12,295 nt of DNA from Clostridia bacterium. Lineage in GTDB: Bacteria > Bacillota > Clostridia > TANB77 > CAG-508. Location: NCBI GenBank assembly GCA_900754085.1, contig CAAEBO010000025.1, forward strand, positions 1 through 12,295, written 5' to 3'. The notes under the pieces are model-generated. The model was not told where the DNA came from, searched no databases, and worked only from the letters and a program-made list of their open reading frames with translations. The translations under genes were made by a program, and so were the position numbers. Shown here piece by piece: positions 1-6,878 of the stretch; position 1 is the stretch's first letter; the number at the start of each line of letters is the position of its first letter.

Positions 1-36
1 ATTATATATGATTATATATATTTTTTCCATAATTTA

Positions 37-65
37 TTTATTTTTTCTATATTATATCATATAAT
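37..65 (+). promoter_or_regulatory. Possible dapA promoter
   Basis: A perfect TATAAT lies at 60-65. The best partner 17 bases upstream is TTTATT at 37-42, which matches TTGACA at only three positions. A second TATAAT at 85-90 has no recognisable -35. The surrounding sequence is almost pure A/T, so chance matches are expected. No lysine riboswitch or other structured leader fits into the 111 bases before the gene, but the window edge may hide upstream elements. Confidence 0.3.
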
Positions 66-113
66 ACAATAGAAACTAGCTACATATAATTATATAAGCT
101 AAAAAATCTCTAT

Positions 114-118
114 GGGAG
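114..118 (+). promoter_or_regulatory. Ribosome binding site deciding the dapA start
   Basis: GGGAG ends eight bases before the ATG at 127. It lies inside the longer reading frame that opens at ATG 112, so 127 is the better start. The ATG at 112 has only an A/T-rich stretch in front of it. Confidence 0.7.
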
Positions 119-126
119 ATGTTATT

Positions 127-1011
127 ATGAAAAAAATTATATTTAAAGGTTGTGGTACAGCCATCTCCACACCATTTACACAAGATGGCATAAATTTTGA
201 AGAATTTGGGAAATTAATAGAATTTCAAATATCAGAAGGTGTTGATAGTATCATTGTATGTGGTACTACTGGTGAATCATCTACAATGACAGAAAAAGAA
301 AAAAAAGATACTATTAAATTTGCTATAGATAAAGTTAATGGTAGGATTCCTGTAATTGCTGGAACTGGTTCTAATAACACTGCATCTGCAATAGAAATGT
401 CTAAATACGCTGAAGCTGTTGGTGCAGATGGTTTGTTAGTTGTAACACCATATTATAACAAAACTACACAAGCTGGTCTAGTAGCACATTATAAAGCAAT
501 AGCAAATTCTACAAATTTACCAATAATTGTATATAGTGTATCTAGCAGAACGGGTGTAAATATTACTCCAGAAACATGTTTAGAACTTTCTAAAATTCCA
601 AACATTGTAGCTATAAAAGAAGCTAGTGGTAATATTTCTCAAGTTGCTAAAATTGCAGAATTATGTAAGGATAATTTACATATTTATTCTGGTAATGATG
701 ACCAAATTATTCCTGTACTTTCTTTAGGAGGTCTTGGTGTTATATCTGTTCTTTCTAATGTTGCACCAAAATATACACATAATATGGTTCAAAATTTCTT
801 TAATGGCAATATTTCACAAGCTAGAAAAATGCAGTTAGATGCAATAGATTTAATAGAAAGCTTATTTTGCGAAGTTAATCCTATCCCAGTAAAAGAAGCT
901 TTAAATATTATTGGTTATAATTTTGGAAATCCAAGATTACCTTTAGTTGGCTTATCAGAAAAGAATAAAGAAAGATTAGAAGCTTCTTTAAAAAATTTTG
1001 GATTAATTTAA
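127..1011 (+). CDS. dapA: 4-hydroxy-tetrahydrodipicolinate synthase
   Basis: Condenses pyruvate with aspartate-semialdehyde in the cytoplasm, the first committed step to diaminopimelate and lysine. From the ATG at 127 the product has 294 residues, the usual family length, and forms one TIM barrel. Visible signatures are GTTGES at 46-51 (substrate carboxylate binding), PYYNK at 108-112 (Tyr110 is the usual partner-subunit tyrosine), Tyr136 and Arg141 in the YxVxxRT segment, and Lys164 in AIKEASG, the Schiff-base lysine. YSGND at 187-191 also fits. The YNVPxRT motif reads YSVSSRT here, with Asn and Pro both replaced by Ser; the catalytic Tyr and the substrate-binding Arg remain. Related aldolases such as N-acetylneuraminate lyase share the fold, but dapB two genes downstream supports DapA. 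No GC-rich terminator follows, so transcription may continue into the next gene. Confidence 0.93.
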   Translation: MKKIIFKGCGTAISTPFTQDGINFEEFGKLIEFQISEGVDSIIVCGTTGESSTMTEKEKKDTIKFAIDKVNGRIPVIAGTGSNNTASAIEMSKYAEAVGADGLLVVTPYYNKTTQAGLVAHYKAIANSTNLPIIVYSVSSRTGVNITPETCLELSKIPNIVAIKEASGNISQVAKIAELCKDNLHIYSGNDDQIIPVLSLGGLGVISVLSNVAPKYTHNMVQNFFNGNISQARKMQLDAIDLIESLFCEVNPIPVKEALNIIGYNFGNPRLPLVGLSEKNKERLEASLKNFGLI

Positions 1012-1054
1012 ATTATTAACTAAATATTAAAATATTAAGATTTAATTAACTTTA

Positions 1055-1083
1055 TTCACATGTTTTTTTCAAGATGCTATAAT
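1055..1083 (+). promoter_or_regulatory. Sigma-A type promoter for the HD gene and dapB
   Basis: TTCACA (1055-1060, five of six bases of TTGACA) is followed by a 17-base spacer and a perfect TATAAT (1078-1083). The predicted transcript start near 1090 is about 36 bases before the HD-gene ATG. This would let the HD gene and dapB be expressed apart from dapA. The -10 element lies in the left arm of an inverted repeat. Confidence 0.6.
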
Positions 1084-1112
1084 ATTTATATAGAGTATTA
1101 TATAAATATTAT
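1079..1112. repeat. 14-bp perfect inverted repeat over the promoter
   Basis: The arms 1079-1092 (ATAATATTTATATA) and 1099-1112 (TATATAAATATTAT) are exact reverse complements around the 6-base loop GAGTAT. The left arm covers most of the -10 element and the predicted transcript start; the right arm ends directly before the ribosome binding site GGGATGTGA of the HD gene. It could be a repressor palindrome, or a hairpin near the ribosome binding site in transcripts running on from dapA. The arms are pure A/T, so chance formation is possible. Confidence 0.5.
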
Positions 1113-1125
1113 GGGATGTGAATAA

Positions 1126-1668
1126 ATGTTTTTAAAAAAATTAAAAAATGAAGAAAATTATTTAGAATTTAAAAATATAATAAATGATATTCGTCTAAAT
1201 GAAAGTGTTAGAGAAATGAGTAATTATATGCAACATTCTGCTACATCATGTTATAATCATTGTTTACATGTTGCATATTATACTTATTTAATATGTAAAA
1301 AATTTAACCTAGACTATTTTTCTGCTTCACGTGCTGCAATGCTTCATGACTTCTTTTTATATGATTGGCACGAACCAAGAAAAGTTAACTCTTTTAAAGA
1401 ATTACATGCTTTTGCTCACCCTAAAATTGCTTTGCAAAATTCTTTAAAAAATTTTGAATTAAATGATTTAGAAAAGGATATTATTGTAAAACATATGTGG
1501 CCTTTAACTATTAAATTTCCTAAATACATAGAGAGTTATATAGTAACATTTGTAGATAAATATTGTGCTACAGTTGAGTTTTTTAAATACTTAAATAAAC
1601 GTTATAATTTGAAAATGGTTTATAGATATGCGTATATTTTCTTAACAGTTTTATTTGTACGATTCTAA
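1126..1668 (+). CDS. HD-domain phosphohydrolase-like protein
   Basis: A 180-residue protein of the HD superfamily, metal-dependent phosphohydrolases that act on nucleotides, (p)ppGpp, cyclic dinucleotides or other phosphoesters. The metal-ligand pattern is visible in order: His45 and His48 in the first helix (YNHCLHVAYY), the HD pair His74-Asp75 (MLHDFF), His94 and His98 (LHAFAHP), His123 (VKHMW), and Asp144 in TFVDKY. No second domain, signal peptide or convincing membrane span is seen. It starts five bases after a GGGATGTGA that matches the anti-Shine-Dalgarno sequence with one mismatch. It ends 31 bases before dapB, so the two are probably co-transcribed. The C-terminal end is hydrophobic and looks natural rather than truncated. 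The substrate is unknown; position between dapA and dapB does not by itself imply a role in lysine synthesis. Confidence 0.8.
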   Translation: MFLKKLKNEENYLEFKNIINDIRLNESVREMSNYMQHSATSCYNHCLHVAYYTYLICKKFNLDYFSASRAAMLHDFFLYDWHEPRKVNSFKELHAFAHPKIALQNSLKNFELNDLEKDIIVKHMWPLTIKFPKYIESYIVTFVDKYCATVEFFKYLNKRYNLKMVYRYAYIFLTVLFVRF

Positions 1669-1680
1669 TTTTATTTTAAC

Positions 1681-1688
1681 GGAAAGGA
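1681..1688 (+). promoter_or_regulatory. Ribosome binding site deciding the dapB start
   Basis: GGAAAGGA ends 11 bases before the ATG at 1700. It lies inside a longer frame opening at ATG 1655, which would overlap the HD gene and has no binding site of its own. Confidence 0.65.
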
Positions 1689-1699
1689 CGAGCAAAAAA

Positions 1700-2452
1700 A
1701 TGAAGATATTAATAAATGGAATAAATGGAAAAATGGGACAAGAAGTTGCAAATGTAATAGATAATGATAACGATATTATACTTGTTGGTGGAGTTGATAA
1801 AGAAAATACTGGAATATATACATACCCTGTTTATACAAATCTTTCTCAAATAGAAGAAACTCCTGATGTTATAATAGATTTCTCTGTTCCAGTTGCTACT
1901 TTAAATATTTTAAGCTATGCAAAGGAAAACAATATTCCTGTAGTAATTGCTACTACTGGTTTTTCTACAGAACAATTAAATACTATAAATGAATATTCAA
2001 AATATATTCCTATTTTTAAATCTGCCAATATGTCTTACGATATAAATTTAATGGCTAAAATTGTAGCTTCTTTATCTAAGAGCTTACCTAATACAGATAT
2101 CGAAATTATAGAAACTCATCATAACAGAAAAATAGACAGTCCTAGTGGTACAGCATTGTTTTTAGCTGACACTATTAATGAAGCAAACGATAATAAAATG
2201 ACTTATGAATTTGATAGACATAATAAACATGAAAAAAGAAATAAATTAGAAATTGGATTTTCTTCTATTCGTGGTGGAAACATTGTTGGTGAGCATACTG
2301 TACAATTCTTTGGTGAGCATGAAACTTTCGAAGTAACCCACAGATGCTATTCTAGAACAGTTTTTGCAAATGGTGCTGTTATGGCTGCCAAATACATAAT
2401 TCATAAAGATAATGGTATGTATAATATGAATAATTTAATTAATAATGACTAG
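1700..2452 (+). CDS. dapB: 4-hydroxy-tetrahydrodipicolinate reductase
   Basis: Reduces the DapA product with NAD(P)H, the second step of the diaminopimelate branch. From the ATG at 1700 the protein has 250 residues, close to other Gram-positive DapB proteins. The N-terminal Rossmann half carries GINGKMG at 7-13 and ATTGF at 84-88. The C-terminal catalytic half has the family signature at 138-152 (ETHHNRKIDSPSGTA), with catalytic His140/His141 and Lys144, then RGGNIVGEHTV at 191-201. Nothing important is missing. The preferred start gives MKILINGINGKMG, placing the glycine motif at the normal distance from the N-terminus. It is the last gene of the + strand block and is followed 27 bases later by a terminator hairpin. 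Together with dapA it supplies diaminopimelate for peptidoglycan as well as lysine. Confidence 0.95.
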   Translation: MKILINGINGKMGQEVANVIDNDNDIILVGGVDKENTGIYTYPVYTNLSQIEETPDVIIDFSVPVATLNILSYAKENNIPVVIATTGFSTEQLNTINEYSKYIPIFKSANMSYDINLMAKIVASLSKSLPNTDIEIIETHHNRKIDSPSGTALFLADTINEANDNKMTYEFDRHNKHEKRNKLEIGFSSIRGGNIVGEHTVQFFGEHETFEVTHRCYSRTVFANGAVMAAKYIIHKDNGMYNMNNLINND

Positions 2453-2479
2453 TAAATTTACAAAATTTTATTTTTAAAT

Positions 2480-2528
2480 GAAGAAAAAAGGAGAAGTGCA
2501 GTTAGCACTTTCCCCTTTTTTCTTTTTT
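2480..2528. terminator. Bidirectional intrinsic terminator, dapB / small gene
   Basis: The stem runs from about 2481-2499 to 2505-2524 with loop AGTTA. It has a GC-containing top (AGTGC/GCACT), one bulged T at 2511 and one A-C mismatch. On the + strand it ends in TTTTTTCTTTTTT (2516-2528). On the - strand the A-run at 2484-2489 supplies a T-tract. It can therefore end both the dapB transcript and the convergent transcript that carries the 55-residue gene, whose stop codon begins in the T-tract. Confidence 0.85.
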
Positions 2529-2694
2529 ACAGCTTGGCTATTACTTTGCTTTGAACTATGTAATACTTGCCATCTTCAGCAGGATATGTCGTTACTCCTT
2601 TCATTGTACCATACATTAATTTAATCCGCTCATAAGCTTCTGTTTTTTCGTATGTTTGCAATTCAAGTAACTCATAATGTTTTTCATCAATCAT
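2527..2694 (-). CDS. Small protein of unknown function (55 aa)
   Basis: I do not recognise this protein. From the ATG at 2694 it has 55 residues, starts MIDEKHYELLELQTYEKTEA, and ends in a Lys/Val-rich stretch. The N-terminal half is rich in Glu, Tyr and Leu and likely helical; the segment YPAEDGKYYIVQSKVIAKL suggests a beta hairpin. There is no cysteine motif, signal peptide or membrane span. GGGAG at 2702-2706 lies seven bases before the ATG. A TTG at 2718 would add eight residues and has AAGGAG nine bases upstream, but a transcript from the local promoter would start about where that AAGGAG lies, leaving it unusable. The TTG form remains possible on read-through from clpC. Promoter, binding site and terminator together make a real gene likely despite the short length. 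Confidence 0.65.
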   Translation of the reverse strand: MIDEKHYELLELQTYEKTEAYERIKLMYGTMKGVTTYPAEDGKYYIVQSKVIAKL

Positions 2695-2701
2695 GTTTTT
2701 T

Positions 2702-2706
2702 CTCCC
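2702..2706 (-). promoter_or_regulatory. Ribosome binding site deciding the 55-aa gene start
   Basis: On the - strand GGGAG is followed by seven bases and then the ATG at 2694. The competing site AAGGAG (2728-2733) would serve a TTG at 2718. Confidence 0.55.
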
Positions 2707-2735
2707 TTCTGTGTTCAACGAATGTAACTCCTTAT

Positions 2736-2764
2736 ATTATACTATTATTTACATAAAAAATCAA
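2736..2764 (-). promoter_or_regulatory. Promoter overlapping the clpC stop codon
   Basis: Read on the - strand, TTGATT (2764-2759) is followed by a 17-base spacer and a perfect TATAAT (2741-2736). The -35 box contains the clpC stop codon TGA (2763-2761). The predicted transcript start near 2729 gives the small gene a leader of about 35 bases that includes its GGGAG site. No terminator lies between clpC and this gene, so it may also be read from the CtsR-controlled promoter. Confidence 0.55.
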
Positions 2765-5199
2765 ATTTTTAATTCCACCCTATCTTCTTTTGATACTAGT
2801 TTTCCTTTTAAACCTGGCTTTATATTGCCATCTAATATTTCTTCTGCTAATTTATCTTCTACAATATTTTGTATTGCTCTACGAAGTGGTCTTGCACCAA
2901 AGTCTTTATCTATACCTTTTTTAGCGATTAGCTCTTTTACACTTTTATCAATCTTTATCTCTAGACCTTGTTCTTGCAATCTTTCCTCAACATTTTTTAA
3001 TAGCAAGTCTATTATACTATTTATCTCGCTATCATTTAATTTATGAAATACTATAATATCATCTATACGATTTATAAATTCTGGTCTTAATTCCTTTTTT
3101 AATTCTGCCATTACATTTTTCTTTATTTCTTCATATTCCTTTGCTAAATCTTGCTCTGCTTTATCTATAAATCCTAAAGATTTTTTATCTGTAATTAGTC
3201 TTGCTCCTATATTTGATGTCATAATTATTACTGTATTTTTAAAATTTACTGTTCTGCCTTGACTATCTGTTAATCTACCATCTTCTAAAATCTGAAGTAG
3301 CATATTCATAACGTCTGGATGAGCCTTTTCTATTTCATCAAATAATATTACTGAATATGGTTTTCTTCTAATTTTTTCTGTTAATTGACCACCATCGTCA
3401 AAGCCTACATATCCTGGAGGTGCACCAATTAATTTAGCAACAGAATGTGGTTCCATAAATTCTGACATATCAACTCTTATCATTGCACTTTCTGTTCCGA
3501 ATAATCCTTCTGCTAAGGCTTTAGATAACTCTGTTTTTCCTACACCTGTTGGTCCTAAGAAAAGAAATGAACCTATTGGTCTATTAGGATTTTTAAGACC
3601 TACTCTACTTCTTCGTATTGCTTTTGCAACAGCTTCAACCGCTTCATTTTGACCAACAACTCTTTTATGCAATTCTTTGTCTAAGTTTTTTAATTTTTTA
3701 TTTTCATCTTGACTAATTTTATTAACAGGTATACCTGTCCAACTAGCAATTGTTTTAGCAATGTCCTCTTGCGTTAATTTTGCAATAGATTTCGTCTTTT
3801 TATTTTTCCACTTATTTCTTTCCTCTTCTAATTCTTCTTTTAATTTGTTTACTTCATCTCTTATTTTAGCAGCTTTTTCAAATTTTTGAACTCTTACAGC
3901 ATCTTCTTTTTCTTTATTCATTTCTTCTATTTTATTTTCTTTTTCTTTTAAACTATCTGGTTCTTTTAAAGATGATAATTTTAATTTTGAAGATGCTTCA
4001 TCTATTAAATCTATTGCTTTATCTGGTAAAAATCTATCATTTATATATCTGCTAGATAATTCTACCGCAGATTCTATTGCTTCATCCGTTATTTTTATAT
4101 TATGATGTGCTTCATATTTATCCCTTATGCCTTTTAATATTTCTATAGTTTCTGCATGTGTTGGCTCATTTACATTTACAGGGCTAAACCTTCTTTCCAA
4201 AGCACTATCTTTTTCTATATATTTTCTATATTCGTTTAAAGTTGTAGCACCAATTAATTGTATATCTCCTCTAGCTAATAATGGTTTTAAAATATTTGCT
4301 GCATCAATAGCACCTTCTGCAGAACCTGCGCCTACTATTGTGTGAATTTCGTCTATAAATAATATTACATCACCAGCTTTTTTTACCTCGTTTAAAGCTT
4401 TCTTTATTCTTTCTTCAAAATCTCCTCTATATTTTGCACCTGCAACCATGCTAGATAAATCTATTGTTACAACTCTTTTATCTTTTAGTAACTCTGGAAC
4501 ATCTCCTTGTGTTATTTTTTCGGCTAGTCCTTCTACAACTGCTGTTTTTCCAACTCCTGGTTCTCCTATTAAGCAAGGGTTGTTTTTTGTTCTTCTAGAC
4601 AAAATTTGTATTACTCTTTCAATTTCATTTTTTCTTCCTATTACAGGGTCTAATTTTCCAAGTCCTGCACTTTTAGTTAAATCTGTTCCATATTGGTTTA
4701 ATGTAGGTGTAGAATTAAAGCTACCTTGTTTTCTTTGTTGGCTTCCTTCTTGCATATTAATATCTTCGTCTTCTTCTAGTACTTTTACAATTTCATTATA
4801 TAATTTTTGTGGATTAATACCTAAGTCTAATAATATTCTTACAGCAATACTATCTGCTTCCCTCATTATACCTATTAAAATGTGTTCTGTTCCTATATAA
4901 TCTGAATCTAATTTTCTAGCTTCTACAAAAGCATTTTCTAACACTCTTTTAGTTCTTGGCGTAAAACCTAAGCTAATAATATCTTTTTCTTCTCTTCCTA
5001 TTAAATTTTCTATTTCTTCTAACACATTTTCAGAATTTATATTTTGATTTTCTAATACTTTACTTGCAACACCATTGTCTTCTTCTGTTAAACCATATAA
5101 TAAATGTTCTGTTCCTATATAATTATGACCTAATTCTATTGCAATTTCTTTTGCTATTTCTAGAACATTTTGTGCACTATTTGTAAATTTATATGTCAT
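2761..5199 (-). CDS. clpC: ATP-dependent Clp protease ATP-binding subunit ClpC
   Basis: Hsp100 unfoldase that feeds substrates to ClpP; 812 residues, normal for the family. In order: a double Clp-N domain (1-145) with GTEH at 29-32 and 103-106, whose Glu31 and Glu105 match the phosphoarginine-docking glutamates described for Bacillus ClpC; AAA+ domain 1 with Walker A GEPGVGKT (212-219) and Walker B FIDEIH (281-286); a middle domain with a UVR-like coiled coil (about 424-460); AAA+ domain 2 with Walker A GPTGVGKT (549-556), Walker B ILFDEIEKAH (618-627), the SLGF ClpP-docking loop (674-677) and sensor-2 GAR (768-770). All catalytic residues looked for are present. AGGAGG nine bases before the ATG overlaps the mcsB stop codon (TAG at 5214-5216), so translation of the two is probably coupled. 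Expression should follow CtsR control of the operon. Confidence 0.97.
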   Translation of the reverse strand: MTYKFTNSAQNVLEIAKEIAIELGHNYIGTEHLLYGLTEEDNGVASKVLENQNINSENVLEEIENLIGREEKDIISLGFTPRTKRVLENAFVEARKLDSDYIGTEHILIGIMREADSIAVRILLDLGINPQKLYNEIVKVLEEDEDINMQEGSQQRKQGSFNSTPTLNQYGTDLTKSAGLGKLDPVIGRKNEIERVIQILSRRTKNNPCLIGEPGVGKTAVVEGLAEKITQGDVPELLKDKRVVTIDLSSMVAGAKYRGDFEERIKKALNEVKKAGDVILFIDEIHTIVGAGSAEGAIDAANILKPLLARGDIQLIGATTLNEYRKYIEKDSALERRFSPVNVNEPTHAETIEILKGIRDKYEAHHNIKITDEAIESAVELSSRYINDRFLPDKAIDLIDEASSKLKLSSLKEPDSLKEKENKIEEMNKEKEDAVRVQKFEKAAKIRDEVNKLKEELEEERNKWKNKKTKSIAKLTQEDIAKTIASWTGIPVNKISQDENKKLKNLDKELHKRVVGQNEAVEAVAKAIRRSRVGLKNPNRPIGSFLFLGPTGVGKTELSKALAEGLFGTESAMIRVDMSEFMEPHSVAKLIGAPPGYVGFDDGGQLTEKIRRKPYSVILFDEIEKAHPDVMNMLLQILEDGRLTDSQGRTVNFKNTVIIMTSNIGARLITDKKSLGFIDKAEQDLAKEYEEIKKNVMAELKKELRPEFINRIDDIIVFHKLNDSEINSIIDLLLKNVEERLQEQGLEIKIDKSVKELIAKKGIDKDFGARPLRRAIQNIVEDKLAEEILDGNIKPGLKGKLVSKEDRVELKI

Positions 5200-5213
5200 A
5201 AACTTCTTACCTC

Positions 5214-6230
5214 CTATTCATTTATAATAGTTTTTATAACATTTGCTCTTTTAGCATCTAATTCTATTCCTTCTAACTTTGTACCTAATAACTTTTGCAA
5301 ATTTGCATCTTGTATATATAATTGTAATTTATTAATTTTTAGATCTGTTAACTCATTAATGATTCCTAAATCTGTTCCTAATTTTACTGTTGATAGCAAA
5401 TCTTTGCATTCGCTTTCTGAAATTTTTCTACAGTTTGTTAAAATTCCATAATCTCTATATAATCTATCTTCTAAGTTTAGTCTATTTTTACCTAAATATT
5501 TTCTTGCAATTCTTTCTTGTTCTATTATTTTATCTGTTATTAATTTTAGCTTTTTAATAATTTCTTTTTCCGAAATACCTAATGTTTGTTTATTAGATAT
5601 TTGGTATAATGCTCCTTCAGATTTGCTTCCTTCTCCATGAATTCCTGTTACATTCATACCGAAATTATTTATTATTTCTAGTACTTTTCCAATATTACCA
5701 GTAATTTGTAATGCTGGCACATGTACCATTACAGAAGCTTTCATTGCTGTTCCAGCTTCTATTGGGCATGCTGTTAAAAAACCATATTTTTCATTAAAAG
5801 CAAATTTTAGTTTTTCATCTAAAAATTCATCTATTTCTATAATCAGATTTAATAAATTATCTAGTTCTAATCCTGCTCCAAAAACTTGCAAGCTAATATG
5901 ATCTTCTGCATGTATCATTGCACATATATTTTCGTCATCATTTATAAGTATTGCTTTTTCATTATCTACATTTCTTATAAATTCTGGACTTATTAGTCTT
6001 TTTTCTATTAAACTATTTATAGTAATATTATCCATATCTTTTAATCTTAAAAGCTTAATGCCATATTTGTTTCCAACAATTGCTTTTTCTATAAAATTTG
6101 TTAATTCTGTCTTTTTAGAAATATTACATTTAGTTTCGAATGGATAATTTGATACATTTCTTGCAAATCTTATTCTAGAACTTATTATTACATCTGAATC
6201 TTTCCCACTTTGTAAATACCAATTTAGCAT
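5214..6230 (-). CDS. mcsB: Protein-arginine kinase McsB (divergent nucleotide site)
   Basis: Phosphagen-kinase-fold enzyme that phosphorylates arginines on proteins, including CtsR and ClpCP substrates, with McsA as activator. The 338 residues cover the family, slightly shorter than the Bacillus enzyme. Present: SSRIRFARN (17-25, Arg19 and Arg21), the catalytic Glu109 in AEDH, Cys155 in TACP, Glu200 in GEGS, and YQISNKQTLG. Unusual: three arginines that bind ATP phosphates in this fold are replaced. EDHIRIQ reads EDHISLQ (Ser113), LRASVM reads MKASVM (Lys164), and VRGIYGEGS reads VTGIHGEGS (Thr195). The C-terminal RDxxRA phosphoarginine pocket reads LDAKRA (324-329), losing the first Arg. The frame is intact, so this is not a pseudogene. 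Kinase activity may be weakened or changed. AGGAGGT precedes the ATG. The family and operon call is firm; activity is uncertain. Confidence 0.92.
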   Translation of the reverse strand: MLNWYLQSGKDSDVIISSRIRFARNVSNYPFETKCNISKKTELTNFIEKAIVGNKYGIKLLRLKDMDNITINSLIEKRLISPEFIRNVDNEKAILINDDENICAMIHAEDHISLQVFGAGLELDNLLNLIIEIDEFLDEKLKFAFNEKYGFLTACPIEAGTAMKASVMVHVPALQITGNIGKVLEIINNFGMNVTGIHGEGSKSEGALYQISNKQTLGISEKEIIKKLKLITDKIIEQERIARKYLGKNRLNLEDRLYRDYGILTNCRKISESECKDLLSTVKLGTDLGIINELTDLKINKLQLYIQDANLQKLLGTKLEGIELDAKRANVIKTIINE

Positions 6231-6281
6231 ATATATTACCTCCTAAAATATATTTAATTTTTAATTTAATTCAGATTTTTA

Positions 6282-6845
6282 TTAATTATCTTTATTTATT
6301 TTTTTTATTTCGTCTCTTATTTTTGCTGCATCTTCATATCTTTCTTCTTTTATTGCTAATTTTAACTTTTCTTCTAAACTTTCTTTAGAATCTTTTTGCT
6401 TTTCTTTATTTTTATTTAATTCTTTCTGCTTTTCTTCCATATTTTTTACTATGCTTTTATCTAAACTTCTAGATTTTCTTCCTATATGTCTGTTAGATCC
6501 TTGTATATTTCTTAATATTGGATCCAATCTGTCTGCAAATATGTCGTAACACTCCATACAACCAAATAAACCTGTATTTGCAAATTCGTTATAAGTTGTA
6601 CCACAAGTATTACATCCTTCTTCTCTCATAGAACCTATAGAAGGAATGAATGAATCCATATTATATTCATCAAAAAATCCTCCCAAAAAGCTTGGTAAAT
6701 TCATAGACATATTAAAGTTAAGTTCTTTACCTATTCCAAGTTCTCTTGCACAGTCTTCACATAAATTCATCTCTTTCTTTACACCATTAATAATTTGTGT
6801 ATATTTTACATTTGCTTCTTTACTACCACATTTTTGACATTTCAT
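6282..6845 (-). CDS. mcsA: McsA, activator of the protein-arginine kinase
   Basis: Zinc-binding partner that activates McsB and helps control CtsR. The protein has 187 residues with four CXXC pairs: Cys3/Cys6, Cys29/Cys32, Cys78/Cys81 and Cys96/Cys99, as in canonical McsA. A charged Lys/Glu-rich linker (about 125-157) leads to a C-terminal UVR motif (158-183, containing YEDAAKIRDEI), which resembles the UVR segment of ClpC in this operon. The ATG at 6845 has a strong AAGGAGGT upstream. It lies 33 bases after ctsR and 51 bases before mcsB, so all are likely on one transcript. No abnormality is seen; the McsB it should activate is the divergent member. Confidence 0.94.
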   Translation of the reverse strand: MKCQKCGSKEANVKYTQIINGVKKEMNLCEDCARELGIGKELNFNMSMNLPSFLGGFFDEYNMDSFIPSIGSMREEGCNTCGTTYNEFANTGLFGCMECYDIFADRLDPILRNIQGSNRHIGRKSRSLDKSIVKNMEEKQKELNKNKEKQKDSKESLEEKLKLAIKEERYEDAAKIRDEIKKINKDN

Positions 6846-6878
6846 AATAAAAACCTCCTTAATATAAAATATTAAATT

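Noticed and set aside
1..111. Possible lysine riboswitch or T-box before dapA
   Set aside because: The stretch is nearly pure A/T, has no conserved riboswitch cores or terminator hairpin, and is too short for a lysine riboswitch plus expression platform. An element further upstream, outside the window, cannot be excluded.
1012..1054. Terminator after dapA
   Set aside because: Only weak A/T-only pairings occur and there is no GC-containing stem followed by a T-run, so no intrinsic terminator can be claimed.
1600..1668. Frameshift or truncation at the end of the HD gene
   Set aside because: The frame closes naturally 31 bases before dapB with its own ribosome binding site, all HD motifs lie upstream, and the other frames do not continue the protein.
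2693..3046. 117-residue + strand open frame over the end of clpC
   Set aside because: It is antisense to the ClpC C-terminal domain and to the start of the small gene; no initiation signal is seen.
4448..4900. 150-residue + strand open frame inside clpC
   Set aside because: It is antisense to a clearly coding region, has no ribosome binding site, and its low-complexity Ser/Pro/Ile-rich product is what the complement of the ClpC codons gives.
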